Notes: generated by a model not told the origin, from the letters alone. A DNA stretch of 39,827 bases from an uncultured Parabacteroides sp. (GCF_947855115.1 NZ_CANTZW010000037.1:1-39827); one strand, 5' to 3'. Shown: positions 16,899-25,489, numbered from the stretch's first letter. Translations and numbers: made by a program.

Positions 16899-16936
16899 AT
16901 GTCCATCCTTCAAGGGATTTCCCTCTTAAGACGGCG

Positions 16937-16967
16937 CAAAGATAGATATAAATTCTGATTGCACAAA
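16937..16967 (-). promoter_or_regulatory. Consensus Bacteroidota promoter for the tRNA-His genes
   Basis: On the minus strand the -33 box TTTG (16967-16964) is followed after exactly 19 nt by the -7 box TATCTTTG (16944-16937), a perfect match to the TTTG-N19-TAnnTTTG model. The predicted start is about 30 nt before the first tRNA. Confidence 0.88.
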
Positions 16968-16995
16968 CTTTCTGCAAACTTTTTTATAGATTCGC

Positions 16996-17892
16996 TTACT
17001 TATAGATCGCTTTCTTTCCCGCTAACAAGGTATTACGCATCAAGGAAATAATCGTCATCGGTCCCACTCCACCCGGTACCGGGGTGATATAGGAGCATTT
17101 AGGAGCGACCTCACTAAACAAGACATCTCCCGTCAACTTAAATCCGCTCTTAGTCTGGCTGCTCGGTACGCGAGTAGTTCCCACATCAACGATCACAGCG
17201 CCCTCTTTCACCATATCCCCTTTCAAGAATTCAGGAACGCCCAAAGCCACGATAATAATATCGGCAGACAGGCACATCTCTTTCAAGTTCTTGGAACGAC
17301 TATGGCATACGGTCACGGTACAATCACCCGGATAAGCTTTCTGCATCATCAAGGTGGCCATCGGCTTACCGACAATGTTACTACGTCCTAAGACAACACA
17401 ATGTTTTCCTTGCGTCTCGATATTATAACGCTTCAATAACTCCAGGATACCGGCAGGTGTAGCCGATACGAAACAAGGCAAACCGATAGACATACGTCCT
17501 ACGTTGATCGGATGAAAGCCATCCACGTCCTTGCGATAATCGATCGCCTCGATCACCTTCTGCTCGGATATATGTTTCGGAAGCGGAAGCTGCACGATAA
17601 AACCGTCCACATCCGGATCATTATTCAATTCATCGACCTTACGAAGTAGCTCCACCTCCGTAACATCCTCCTCAAAGCGAATCAAGGTAGACTTAAAACC
17701 AATCTCCTGGCAAGTTTTAACTTTACTAGCCACATAAGTCTCGCTACCTCCGTCGTGCCCCACCAAAATAGCAGCCAAGTGAGGAATCTTACCACCGGCA
17801 GCCTTAATCCGGGCTACCTCCTCGGCCATCTCCTTCTTCATCTGGGCGGAAACGGCCTTACCATCCAATAATTGATAATGTTGTTCTTCCAT
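16996..17892 (-). CDS. folD: Bifunctional methylenetetrahydrofolate dehydrogenase / methenyltetrahydrofolate cyclohydrolase
   Basis: A 298-residue cytoplasmic enzyme that interconverts 5,10-methylene-, methenyl- and 10-formyl-THF with NADP. Seen: the substrate site Tyr-x3-Lys motif (ETYVASKVKTC, around residue 52), the signature VDGFIVQLPLPKHI, the nucleotide-binding loop VVLGRSNIVGKP, and the C-terminal PVPGGVGPMTIISLMRNT. Length is normal. It starts 23 nt after the ffh stop, so the two are likely co-transcribed. A separate promoter for tRNA-His lies just beyond its stop. Confidence 0.97.
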   Translation of the reverse strand: MEEQHYQLLDGKAVSAQMKKEMAEEVARIKAAGGKIPHLAAILVGHDGGSETYVASKVKTCQEIGFKSTLIRFEEDVTEVELLRKVDELNNDPDVDGFIVQLPLPKHISEQKVIEAIDYRKDVDGFHPINVGRMSIGLPCFVSATPAGILELLKRYNIETQGKHCVVLGRSNIVGKPMATLMMQKAYPGDCTVTVCHSRSKNLKEMCLSADIIIVALGVPEFLKGDMVKEGAVIVDVGTTRVPSSQTKSGFKLTGDVLFSEVAPKCSYITPVPGGVGPMTIISLMRNTLLAGKKAIYK

Positions 17893-17915
17893 ATTTATTG
17901 ATTATCTCCTGTTAG

Positions 17916-19253
17916 TTAACGTCTGAACGAGGGCTTTATCGAAGGCAATTTCATCTTACCCGACTTAGCGGAAGTAAGCATTCGCATCATCTTACGGGTC
18001 TCATCAAACTGCTTAATCAGCTTATTCACTTCCTGGATACTCGTTCCACTACCTTTAGCGATACGCTGGCGGCGAGAGCCATTCAAGATAGCAGGATTAC
18101 TACGCTCGTCTGGAGTCATCGAATAAATGATCGCTTCGATACTCTTGAAGGCATTATCATCGATATCCACATTTTTCAAGGCTTTTCCTACTCCCGGGAT
18201 CATGGAAGCCAGTTCCTTCAAGTTACCCATTTTCTTGATCTGTTGGATCTGGGAGATAAAATCGTTAAAGTCGAACTGGTTCTTAGCGATCTTTTTTTGC
18301 AAGCGTTTCGCCTCTTCCTCGTCATATTGCTCTTGGGCACGCTCTACCAAAGACACGATATCACCCATACCCAAGATCCGGTCTGCCATACGCTCGGGAT
18401 GGAATATATCCAAGGCATCCATTTTCTCACCCGTACCGACAAACTTAATCGGCTTATCTACAACGGTACGGATCGATAAAGCGGCACCACCGCGGGTATC
18501 ACCATCCAACTTCGTAAGTACGACACCATCGAAATTCAACCGCTCGTTAAATTCCTTGGCGGTATTCACGGCATCCTGTCCGGTCATGGCATCTACAACG
18601 AACAAAGTCTCATCCGGTTGGATAGCGTCTTTGATAGCAGCGATCTCATTCATCATCTGCTCATCGATAGCCAAACGACCCGCGGTATCCACGATCACGA
18701 CATCATTACCTTTCGCCCGTGCCTCACGAATGGCGTTCATGGCAATCTCCACCGGATTCTTATTCTCCAACTCCATGTATACGGGAACACCGACTTGCTC
18801 TCCGACAATACGTAATTGCTCGATAGCGGCCGGACGATATACGTCGCAAGCGGCCAATAGCGGTTTCTTGCTTTTCTTGGTCTTTAATAAATTCGCCAGT
18901 TTACCCGTGAAAGTAGTCTTACCCGAACCTTGCAAACCAGACATCAATATAACAGCAGGATTACCCCGCAAATTCACATCGATCGCCGTACCTCCCATCA
19001 GGCTGGCCAACTCATCGTGAACGATCTTGACCATCAATTGGCTAGGTTTAACCGATGTAAGCACATTTTGTCCTAAAGCCTTCTCCTTTACCGTGTCTGT
19101 AAAACTCTTGGCAACTTTATAATTGACATCAGCATCCAACAATGCCTTGCGTACATCTTTCAATGTTTCCGCCACATTGATCTCGGTAATCTTACCTTCG
19201 CCTTTCAATAATTTAAACGACCTGTCTAACCTCTCGCTTAAGTTCTCAAACAT
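17916..19253 (-). CDS. ffh: Signal recognition particle protein Ffh
   Basis: A 445-residue SRP54 GTPase that binds signal sequences and 4.5S RNA to target membrane proteins. N domain about 1-90. The G domain has the P-loop GLQGSGKTT (residues 106-114), DTAGR, and TKLDGDTRGG. The Met-rich M domain (about 300-430) has GSGTSIQEVNKLIKQF, the RNA-binding loop. The C terminus is short and basic. A -7 match lies 45-52 nt upstream. It heads the ffh-folD unit. Confidence 0.97.
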   Translation of the reverse strand: MFENLSERLDRSFKLLKGEGKITEINVAETLKDVRKALLDADVNYKVAKSFTDTVKEKALGQNVLTSVKPSQLMVKIVHDELASLMGGTAIDVNLRGNPAVILMSGLQGSGKTTFTGKLANLLKTKKSKKPLLAACDVYRPAAIEQLRIVGEQVGVPVYMELENKNPVEIAMNAIREARAKGNDVVIVDTAGRLAIDEQMMNEIAAIKDAIQPDETLFVVDAMTGQDAVNTAKEFNERLNFDGVVLTKLDGDTRGGAALSIRTVVDKPIKFVGTGEKMDALDIFHPERMADRILGMGDIVSLVERAQEQYDEEEAKRLQKKIAKNQFDFNDFISQIQQIKKMGNLKELASMIPGVGKALKNVDIDDNAFKSIEAIIYSMTPDERSNPAILNGSRRQRIAKGSGTSIQEVNKLIKQFDETRKMMRMLTSAKSGKMKLPSIKPSFRR

Positions 19254-19297
19254 AATTCGTATGTATATTTATATTATTTTCTATATGGATTGGGGGA

Positions 19298-19305
19298 CAA
19301 AGGTA
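19298..19305 (-). promoter_or_regulatory. -7 box for ffh
   Basis: TACCTTTG on the minus strand (19305-19298) is an exact TAnnTTTG match. No matching -33 box is seen at the usual distance. The 19254-19355 gap also holds a weak 5-bp hairpin (GATAG/CTATC) after the ATPase gene. Confidence 0.4.
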
Positions 19306-19355
19306 CGAAAAAGAGACGAGTATGCGATAGAAGCTATCTCGAATTTCTTCACTTC

Positions 19356-21266
19356 TCAACGTTTTAGTATACGGACCGAATTCAGAACCGCCAACAAGGA
19401 TACGCCGACATCCGCGAAAACCGCTCCCCAAAGCGTGGCAAAACCAAAGGCTCCCGCAACAAGAACCATCACCTTTACGCCAATAGATCCCACGATATTC
19501 TGGCGAACGATCTTCCGGGTAGCACGTCCGATAGAGATGGCTTCCGCTACCTTGGAGGGCTGGTCCGTTTGGATAACCACATCCGCGCTCTCAATGGCCG
19601 CATCCGATCCTAACCCGCCCATCGCGATACCTACATCACTCAAAGCCAGTACCGGCGCATCGTTCATCCCATCGCCCACAAAAGCAACCGACTTATCCGG
19701 CTCTGCCGTTAATCGCTCTATATAAGCGGCTTTATCCTCCGGCAGTAAATTACCATAGGCTTTATCGATACCCAGACGTTTAGCGAAGCGATCCACAATC
19801 TCTTGCTTATCCCCGGATAACAAACAGATATCTTTGACGGCCAGTTCCTTTAACCGACGGATCGCATCCGCGGCATCTTCCTTCAAGGTATCCGAAAGGA
19901 GAACATGCCCCGCATATCTCCCATCAACCGCACAAACCACCACGGTAGATACACTATCGGATAATTCCTTCGGAACCGGTATACCGCGTTCTATCAATAA
20001 ACGGATATTACCGGCAAGAACCGGCCGACCGTTCACGGTAGCCTCGGCACCATGACCCGCCAGTTCTCGCATGTCGGTGATCTCCATAGGCACGCAATCT
20101 TGTTTTTCCGCATAACGAACCACCGCTTGCGCTACCGGATGGGTACTTTTACGCTCTACAGATAACAAAATACTCAAAAGATCGGCAACCGGGATTCCCG
20201 GGCTTTCTACCGTCGTGACCTCAAAGCGTCCGGTAGTCAATGTACCGGTTTTATCGAACGCTACCGTATTTACCCGAGTGATCGCATCTAGGTAATTACC
20301 GCCCTTAAATAATATCCCGGCACGAGAAGCGGCACCTATACCACCGAAATACCCGAGCGGAACGCTTATAACCAAGGCACAAGGACAGGAGATAACCAAG
20401 AATACCAATCCCCGATACAACCAATCTGAGAAAACATACTGGAAAGAAGGCGTCAGCATCCCTACCAACGCGGGAACCGACACGATGAGAAACGACAGAA
20501 GAATTACGATCGGGGTATAAATCCGAGCGAAACGCCGGATAAACAATTCCGCCGGGGCCTTCCGCTCCGAGGCATCTTTTACTAAAGCTAAAATACGGGC
20601 CAAGGCGCTTTGCTCGTATGGCCGATTCACTTGTAGGCGTACCGCCTGGCCATATACGATCATTCCGGCAAGCACCTCCCCACCCTCACGGACAGAACGA
20701 GGCATACTTTCCCCGGTTAAAGCCGAAGTATCAAACTGCGCCTCGGTCTCCAACAAAATGCCATCCAACGGTACGCGTCCACCGGGCTTCACCTCAATTC
20801 GCTCGCCTACTTTCACATCCTTCGGAGATACATTCACATACGTACCCGCCCGCCATACATCCGTTCGTTCCGGCCGGACATCCAATAAGTCACTGATATT
20901 CTTCGAGGCCTTATTCACCGCTAGAAGTTGCAACCGCTCTCCTAGCGTATAAAAAAGCATCACGGCCACGGCCTCGGGATACTCCCCAATACAAAACGCC
21001 CCGATCGAGGCGATCGCCATCAACGAGAATTCACTAAAAAAGTCTTTCCGCAACGCCGCTTCCCAAGCCTCTCGAATAACAGGAAGCCCCACCGGTAAAA
21101 AAGCGACCAAAAACCAAACAGCCTCTATCCAAGACCTCGCAAACCAACTTATCTCCGAGTACTTCCCAATAAGTCCTATCACCAAGCAAACGAAAGAAAC
21201 CACCGGCATCCATAAGCCGGAACTCTCGTGCGAATGACAATGTCCGCATCCACATGTCGTACCCAT
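19356..21266 (-). CDS. Heavy-metal P1B-type ATPase, predicted Zn/Cd/Pb exporter
   Basis: A 636-residue inner-membrane ATPase. It has the CPC transport motif (Cys294-Pro-Cys296 in VISCPCALVISVP), the phosphorylation motif Asp338-KTGTLT, an HP motif in KSTHPVAQ, and the hinge GDGMNDAP. The last helices end ADVGVSLLAVLNSVRILK, where the Asp-plus-Asn-x2-Arg pattern resembles ZntA/CadA (P1B-2). There is no full HMA domain at the N terminus; instead the first 15 residues are a short Cys/His cluster (CGCGHCHSH) that may bind metal. It starts 80 nt after the Fur-like gene, so the two probably share control. Substrate preference is inferred from the motif class. Confidence 0.93.
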   Translation of the reverse strand: MGTTCGCGHCHSHESSGLWMPVVSFVCLVIGLIGKYSEISWFARSWIEAVWFLVAFLPVGLPVIREAWEAALRKDFFSEFSLMAIASIGAFCIGEYPEAVAVMLFYTLGERLQLLAVNKASKNISDLLDVRPERTDVWRAGTYVNVSPKDVKVGERIEVKPGGRVPLDGILLETEAQFDTSALTGESMPRSVREGGEVLAGMIVYGQAVRLQVNRPYEQSALARILALVKDASERKAPAELFIRRFARIYTPIVILLSFLIVSVPALVGMLTPSFQYVFSDWLYRGLVFLVISCPCALVISVPLGYFGGIGAASRAGILFKGGNYLDAITRVNTVAFDKTGTLTTGRFEVTTVESPGIPVADLLSILLSVERKSTHPVAQAVVRYAEKQDCVPMEITDMRELAGHGAEATVNGRPVLAGNIRLLIERGIPVPKELSDSVSTVVVCAVDGRYAGHVLLSDTLKEDAADAIRRLKELAVKDICLLSGDKQEIVDRFAKRLGIDKAYGNLLPEDKAAYIERLTAEPDKSVAFVGDGMNDAPVLALSDVGIAMGGLGSDAAIESADVVIQTDQPSKVAEAISIGRATRKIVRQNIVGSIGVKVMVLVAGAFGFATLWGAVFADVGVSLLAVLNSVRILKR

Positions 21267-21346
21267 AATCTTATTTATTTTAATTATTTACTTCTTGATT
21301 ACGGTACAAAAATAGGAGAAGGAAGTTGCAACTCGATTGCAAACTA

Positions 21347-21784
21347 TCAAGGCTTCAGGGAACGTCGCTTATTACATAACGGGCAAACACCTTTTACTGT
21401 ATAATTAATGGTATCCATTATATATCCTTCCGGCAATTGGGCGACCGGGATCTTGATATTATTCAAGCAAGAGGTTTTACGGCATACCTCGCAGAAAAAA
21501 TGAATGTGCCTGTCGCCCACCGGACACGTCTCCGAACGGCTTTGGCATATCTCATATTTTATAGAGCCACTACCATCTTCGAAAGAATGAATCGCATGGT
21601 GTTCCAATAACAAGGCTAATGAGCGGGAAATGGTCGATTTATCCAACGTCTCCAACTCAGCCTCTAATTCGAACAAGGAAGCCGGGCTGGTTCGCTCCGA
21701 TAATTTTTGCAAGACAAGAATTCGCGCGGCAGTAGGCCGTACTCCTTTTCCTACCAACATATCTTCACATTGCTTCGTGGACAT
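21347..21784 (-). CDS. Fur-family metal-responsive regulator
   Basis: A 145-residue protein with the Fur layout: N-terminal winged helix (VRPTAARILVLQKL at 16-29 and KSTISRSLALL, the recognition helix), then a dimerisation domain with putative ligands HIHFFCEVC (about 93-101) and a second Cys pair CPLC near residue 135, the structural zinc site. It could be Zur-, Fur- or PerR-like; by eye the branch cannot be fixed. It is the first gene of a unit with the P1B ATPase. Fur proteins usually repress metal uptake, so pairing with an exporter is notable. A palindrome overlaps its -7 box and suggests autoregulation. Confidence 0.92.
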   Translation of the reverse strand: MSTKQCEDMLVGKGVRPTAARILVLQKLSERTSPASLFELEAELETLDKSTISRSLALLLEHHAIHSFEDGSGSIKYEICQSRSETCPVGDRHIHFFCEVCRKTSCLNNIKIPVAQLPEGYIMDTINYTVKGVCPLCNKRRSLKP

Positions 21785-21797
21785 AAGCTACCTTTCT

Positions 21798-21822
21798 TAT
21801 CTTTGATTCGAATACAAAGATA
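21798..21822 (-). promoter_or_regulatory. Dyad overlapping the -7 box of the fur-like gene (candidate operator)
   Basis: TATCTTTG (21798-21805) and CAAAGATA (21815-21822) form a perfect 8-bp inverted repeat with a 9-nt spacer that contains the palindrome ATTCGAAT. Read on the minus strand, TATCTTTG is also an exact -7 box for the fur-like gene, whose start would be about 7 nt on. A CAAA (-33 TTTG) lies at 21849-21846, spaced 23 nt, slightly long. A dimeric repressor bound here would block the promoter. Confidence 0.55.
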
Positions 21823-21847
21823 CAATTAATATCCTAAAACCGGTTCA

Positions 21848-21913
21848 AAAAAACACGTACGTCTTTTTTGAAAAACATGTACATGAATTCCGAAAAACAT
21901 GTACGTGTTTTTT
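21848..21913. repeat. Three GTAC-centred palindromes at 22-bp spacing
   Basis: GTAC cores lie at 21857-21860, 21879-21882 and 21901-21904, exactly 22 bp apart. The middle site is the perfect palindrome CATGTACATG. The outer ones (CACGTACGT and CATGTACGTG) mirror each other, with 13-bp arms AAAAAACACGTAC (21848-21860) and GTACGTGTTTTTT (21901-21913). The array lies just upstream of the fur-like promoter and just downstream of the MATE gene. It could be a cooperative operator array. It could instead be an elaborate terminator for the MATE transcript, since its RNA can fold with U-runs. Confidence 0.6.
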
Positions 21914-21926
21914 CTTTTTCATATAC

Positions 21927-23249
21927 TTATATTCTCTTATTTTGCCAAGAGGCTTTCTTTAAATAGATTACGCTAGCGATGAGCAACCCGGTATAGTAAA
22001 TAGCCTCCGTCAAGAAACATACGGCTACCGGCAAACGTAAACGCATCCCCGCGACATATACAAAAAGTACATATAGAACCAATACCGCCGCTTCCATAAA
22101 AAGCGCCGAACGTGTATTTCCCGTACCCGACACTCCGTTGAACGCTACATTAGCGACCGATCCGATCAACAAGGAACCAACGATCACGTAAACGGATGGA
22201 ATCGAGGCTGCCACCAATGAAGCGTCATTCGTATAAACAGAGACGGCCCATCCCGGCATCAAACTGACAATAGCGGCAAATACGACCATGATACCCAATG
22301 ATAACTTACAGATCTTCCGGATAGTAGGTATAACTTGGCCGATCGCCCCCGCTCCGATACTGTTGCTCACGAACGTATTCGTCGTGGTCGCCAAGGAATT
22401 GACGGGAATCAACATCACGACGTAAATACTACGCACGATATTCGCTACCGCCAACTCCCGTTGCCCCAAATGCTCCACAGCGATAAAGAACATGAACCAA
22501 GTGGCGATAGACAAGAAATATTGCAGCATCGTGAACACGGAAATATCCAACACCCGCTTCAATAATCCAAAATCGAAAGAACGAATCTGGTTAAGCGCAT
22601 ATTTACGTATATCTACGGTAAGTCTCGTGTAAACCACGAAAAAGAGGATCGACACGGCCTCGGCTATGACAGAGGCGATAGCCGCCCCTTGAATACCCAT
22701 TTCCGGGAATCCGGCATGTCCGAAAATCAAGAGATAATCCAACACGACATTCGTCATAGCCATCAATACCGCATTCAAGGTCAATACCTTTGTACGGGTA
22801 ATACCTATAAAAAGCGCCCGGAACATCACATTCACGAAAGAGAAAAAGAAACCAAATACACGCCAATCCAAAAACTCCTCCGTAGCGCTCAAGATTGCGT
22901 CTGAGGAAATCAATACACGCATCACATCTCCGGCAAAAAAGCGAGAAAACAAAAACAATACAGCCGCCAACGACAACAAAAAGAAAACTCCTTGTATCAT
23001 GACAGGACCTATCTGATCATAGCGTCCCTCCCCATTTCTCCGGCCAATCACGATCTGCGATCCCGTACTAAAACCGAAAGCAATCGTAAAAGCGCTAATA
23101 TAATAAAGCCCTCCCATAGCGGAAGCTCCCAACTCAACCTCGCCGACCCTGCCTAGAAAAGCCGTATCGGTAACGTTTATCACATTTTGCGCCAACAAAC
23201 TCAAAAAGATCGGATAGCTAACATTCCATATTTTCCTGTTCGTATACAT
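21927..23249 (-). CDS. MATE-family multidrug/solute exporter
   Basis: A 440-residue inner-membrane protein with about 12 hydrophobic helices in two pseudo-repeats, typical of MATE transporters. Visible hallmarks are NVTDTAFLGRVGEVELGA in the first helix (Asp27 region) and NTFVSNSIGAGAIGQVIPTIRK in the second half, characteristic of the DinF-like branch. It would export organic cations or other compounds by Na+ or H+ antiport; the substrate is not visible. It lies downstream of panD, separated by that gene's terminator. Confidence 0.92.
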   Translation of the reverse strand: MYTNRKIWNVSYPIFLSLLAQNVINVTDTAFLGRVGEVELGASAMGGLYYISAFTIAFGFSTGSQIVIGRRNGEGRYDQIGPVMIQGVFFLLSLAAVLFLFSRFFAGDVMRVLISSDAILSATEEFLDWRVFGFFFSFVNVMFRALFIGITRTKVLTLNAVLMAMTNVVLDYLLIFGHAGFPEMGIQGAAIASVIAEAVSILFFVVYTRLTVDIRKYALNQIRSFDFGLLKRVLDISVFTMLQYFLSIATWFMFFIAVEHLGQRELAVANIVRSIYVVMLIPVNSLATTTNTFVSNSIGAGAIGQVIPTIRKICKLSLGIMVVFAAIVSLMPGWAVSVYTNDASLVAASIPSVYVIVGSLLIGSVANVAFNGVSGTGNTRSALFMEAAVLVLYVLFVYVAGMRLRLPVAVCFLTEAIYYTGLLIASVIYLKKASWQNKRI

Positions 23250-23280
23250 ATTTGCCTATTACCTGAAATTTTATGAAGAT

Positions 23281-23315
23281 AAAAAAAGCCCGCCGCATTC
23301 CGACGAGCTTTTCTT
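23281..23315 (-). terminator. Terminator after panD
   Basis: Read on the minus strand, AAAAGCTCGTCG pairs with CGGCGGGCTTTT through G-C, A-U and G-U pairs around a 5-nt loop and ends in a T-run. It separates panC-panD from the MATE gene. Confidence 0.85.
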
Positions 23316-23350
23316 AGGATAGAAATCTATACAAAGTCTAGCGTCTGATG

Positions 23351-23701
23351 CTATATCAACTTATTTGTCGCCGTATCGGGAAACACCACGGCAGGCTTAA
23401 ATGTTTTCGCCTCCTCGAAATCCATCATGGCATACGACATAACGATAATAATATCTCCCGGCTGGGCCTTGCGAGCAGCCGCTCCATTCAGGCAAACCAC
23501 TCCTGAACCGCGCTCGCCCTTGATTATATATGTCTCAAAACGTTCTCCGTTATTATTATTCACGATCGAGACCTTCTCGTTCGCGATCAAATTGGCGGCA
23601 TCTAACAATTCCTCATCAATAGTGATACTACCGATATAATTTAAGTTAGCTTCCGTTACCGTTACCCGGTGAATTTTTGACTTTACTACCTCTATAAACA
23701 T
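23351..23701 (-). CDS. panD: Aspartate 1-decarboxylase proenzyme
   Basis: A 116-residue enzyme that converts aspartate to beta-alanine for pantothenate synthesis. The self-cleavage site Gly24-Ser25 (NYIGSITID) creates the pyruvoyl cofactor. KIHRVTVTEANLNY and the C-terminal DIIIVMSYA are typical. It follows panC by 12 nt on the minus strand, so the two steps feeding pantothenate are co-expressed. Confidence 0.97.
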   Translation of the reverse strand: MFIEVVKSKIHRVTVTEANLNYIGSITIDEELLDAANLIANEKVSIVNNNNGERFETYIIKGERGSGVVCLNGAAARKAQPGDIIIVMSYAMMDFEEAKTFKPAVVFPDTATNKLI

Positions 23702-23713
23702 GTATGACTAAAA

Positions 23714-24553
23714 TTAGTATTTGATATTGTCGATCAAACGTACTTCTCCGCAATACACCGTAATACAACCTACTGGATAATCGGTATCCGTCCAATTCTT
23801 GATAGACTCCAATGTATTGCCGTCTACGATCTCATAGTACTCAACTTCCATGACAGGATCGTTGTTTATCGTATTGACAACATAGTCAATAACTTCTTGT
23901 ACACTTTTTTCGGGCACAAAGGTAGTACTTTCTTTCAACGTACGAGCAATTAACGGAGCTTTTTGACGTTGTTCCGGTGTCAAACGGGTATTCCGGCTAC
24001 TCAAAGCCAAGCCATCGTCTTCACGGACGATCGGGCAGGCATTGATCGTCACCGGGATATTCAATTGTCTCACCATCGCACGGATTACGGCAATTTGCTG
24101 GAAATCTTTCTCGCCGAAATAAGCGTTATCCGGCTCTACGATATAAAACAACTTGCTTACCACCTGCGCCACGCCATTAAAATGCCCCGGACGTTTAGCG
24201 CCTTCCATTACCTCCGCTACCGTTCCCAAGTCAAAAATACGGGTATCCGGTTCCGGATACATCTCCTCTACCGAGGGAGCGAATACATAATCACAGCCTG
24301 CAGATTCCAATAACGCACAATCAGCCTCCAACGTACGGGGATACGTCTCCAAGTCATGTTTGTCATTAAATTGGGTTGGATTTACAAATACACTGACAAC
24401 ACATACATCATTGTCTTTCACGCAATGTTGTACCAAGCTAAGATGTCCATTATGCAGTGCTCCCATGGTAGGAACAAAGCCAATTTTCTTATTATCTCGC
24501 TTTACCTCAGCAAGATAAGCCTTCAAATCTTTAATACTATTTACTATTTTCAT
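23714..24553 (-). CDS. panC: Pantothenate synthetase
   Basis: A 279-residue enzyme that joins pantoate and beta-alanine using ATP. The start is placed at 24553 (MKIVNSIKDLK) because family members begin about there; a frame open from 24580 would add nine residues. Seen: the HIGH-like PTMGALHNGHLSLV, the FGEKDFQQ motif and the KMSKS-like SSRNTRL. It is transcribed divergently from the GT5-like gene, and panD follows 12 nt downstream. Confidence 0.96.
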   Translation of the reverse strand: MKIVNSIKDLKAYLAEVKRDNKKIGFVPTMGALHNGHLSLVQHCVKDNDVCVVSVFVNPTQFNDKHDLETYPRTLEADCALLESAGCDYVFAPSVEEMYPEPDTRIFDLGTVAEVMEGAKRPGHFNGVAQVVSKLFYIVEPDNAYFGEKDFQQIAVIRAMVRQLNIPVTINACPIVREDDGLALSSRNTRLTPEQRQKAPLIARTLKESTTFVPEKSVQEVIDYVVNTINNDPVMEVEYYEIVDGNTLESIKNWTDTDYPVGCITVYCGEVRLIDNIKY

Positions 24554-24617
24554 CAGATAGATGCTTAATTGACGGTGCAAAGCAACTAAATAATTACCGT
24601 AAATAAAAGATTTTTCG

Positions 24618-24625
24618 TATCTTTG
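24618..24625 (+). promoter_or_regulatory. -7 box for the GT5-like gene
   Basis: TATCTTTG is an exact TAnnTTTG match about 28 nt before the ATG at 24654. The sequence 19-21 nt upstream (TTAC-like) is a poor -33 box. Confidence 0.5.
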
Positions 24626-24653
24626 TAGCGTCTTTATAAAACTAGTTTACAGA

Positions 24654-25478
24654 ATGGATGCAAAAAAAATCTTGTTTATAGCCCAAGAAATCACTCCCTA
24701 CCTTCCCGAATCCGAGATTGCGACAATATGTAGAAATTTGCCGCAAGGAATTCAGGAGCGTGGTCGCGAAATCAGGACATTCATGCCGAAATTCGGAAAC
24801 ATCAACGAGCGCCGCAATCAGTTGCACGAGGTTATCCGTCTGTCTGGCATGAATCTTATTATTGACGACACAGACCATCCTCTGATCATTAAGGTAGCAT
24901 CCATTCAGTCGGCTCGGATGCAGGTTTACTTTATTGACAACGAGGATTTCTTTCAACGGAAATCTACGGTTTGCGATGAGAACGGGGACGAGTATGAAGA
25001 TAACGATGATCGTTCGATCTTCTATGTGCGAGGAGTATTGGAAACCGTAAAAAAATTGCGTTGGATTCCCGATGTGATTCATTGTCATGGTTGGATGTCG
25101 GCGTTAACAGCTCTTTATATCAAAAGAATGTATGCTGATGATCCATGTTTGCGTAGCGCAAAAGTTGTCTATTCAATCTATAATGATGAGTTCAAGAATC
25201 CATTAAGCAAAGATTTCGCGACAAAATTGAAGACGGATGGGGCTAAAGACGCGGACTTGAAGTTGATCAAGACAGATACTAGTTTTGTGGCTCTAACCAA
25301 ATTAGCGATTGATTTCGCCGATGGTGTAATCCAAGGTAGCGAGACGATCAATCAAGAAGTCCTTGATTACATCTTGGCCCAAAAAGACACTCCATTCCTT
25401 CCCTATCAATCACCGGAAACTTATATGGATGAATTCAATAAGTTCTATGACGTGGTATTGGAATCTAACACGAAATAA
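24654..25478 (+). CDS. Stand-alone GT5 (glycogen/starch synthase) N-terminal-domain protein, probably not a classical synthase
   Basis: A 274-residue protein that matches only the N-terminal half of GT5 glycogen synthases: KKILFIAQEITPYLPES at the start, HCHGWMSALTALYIKRMY around residues 143-160 (corresponding to the HAHDW region), and VVYSIYNDEF. The second Rossmann half with the donor-binding E-x7-E motif is absent. The N-terminal KTGGL-type loop that binds ADP-glucose is replaced by PESEIATICRNLP. Genome pipelines often name such proteins 'glycogen/starch synthase', but catalysis as such looks unlikely. It is followed after 11 nt by the DUF4270 lipoprotein, with which it is probably co-transcribed, and diverges from panC. 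Confidence 0.8.
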   Translation: MDAKKILFIAQEITPYLPESEIATICRNLPQGIQERGREIRTFMPKFGNINERRNQLHEVIRLSGMNLIIDDTDHPLIIKVASIQSARMQVYFIDNEDFFQRKSTVCDENGDEYEDNDDRSIFYVRGVLETVKKLRWIPDVIHCHGWMSALTALYIKRMYADDPCLRSAKVVYSIYNDEFKNPLSKDFATKLKTDGAKDADLKLIKTDTSFVALTKLAIDFADGVIQGSETINQEVLDYILAQKDTPFLPYQSPETYMDEFNKFYDVVLESNTK

Positions 25479-25489
25479 TAAATGTAGTA

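Noticed and set aside
18127..19020. 297-codon open frame antisense to ffh
   Set aside because: It lies wholly inside the strongly conserved ffh gene, shows a Ser/Ala/Ile-rich low-complexity translation with no recognisable domain, and is explained by codon use of the real gene.
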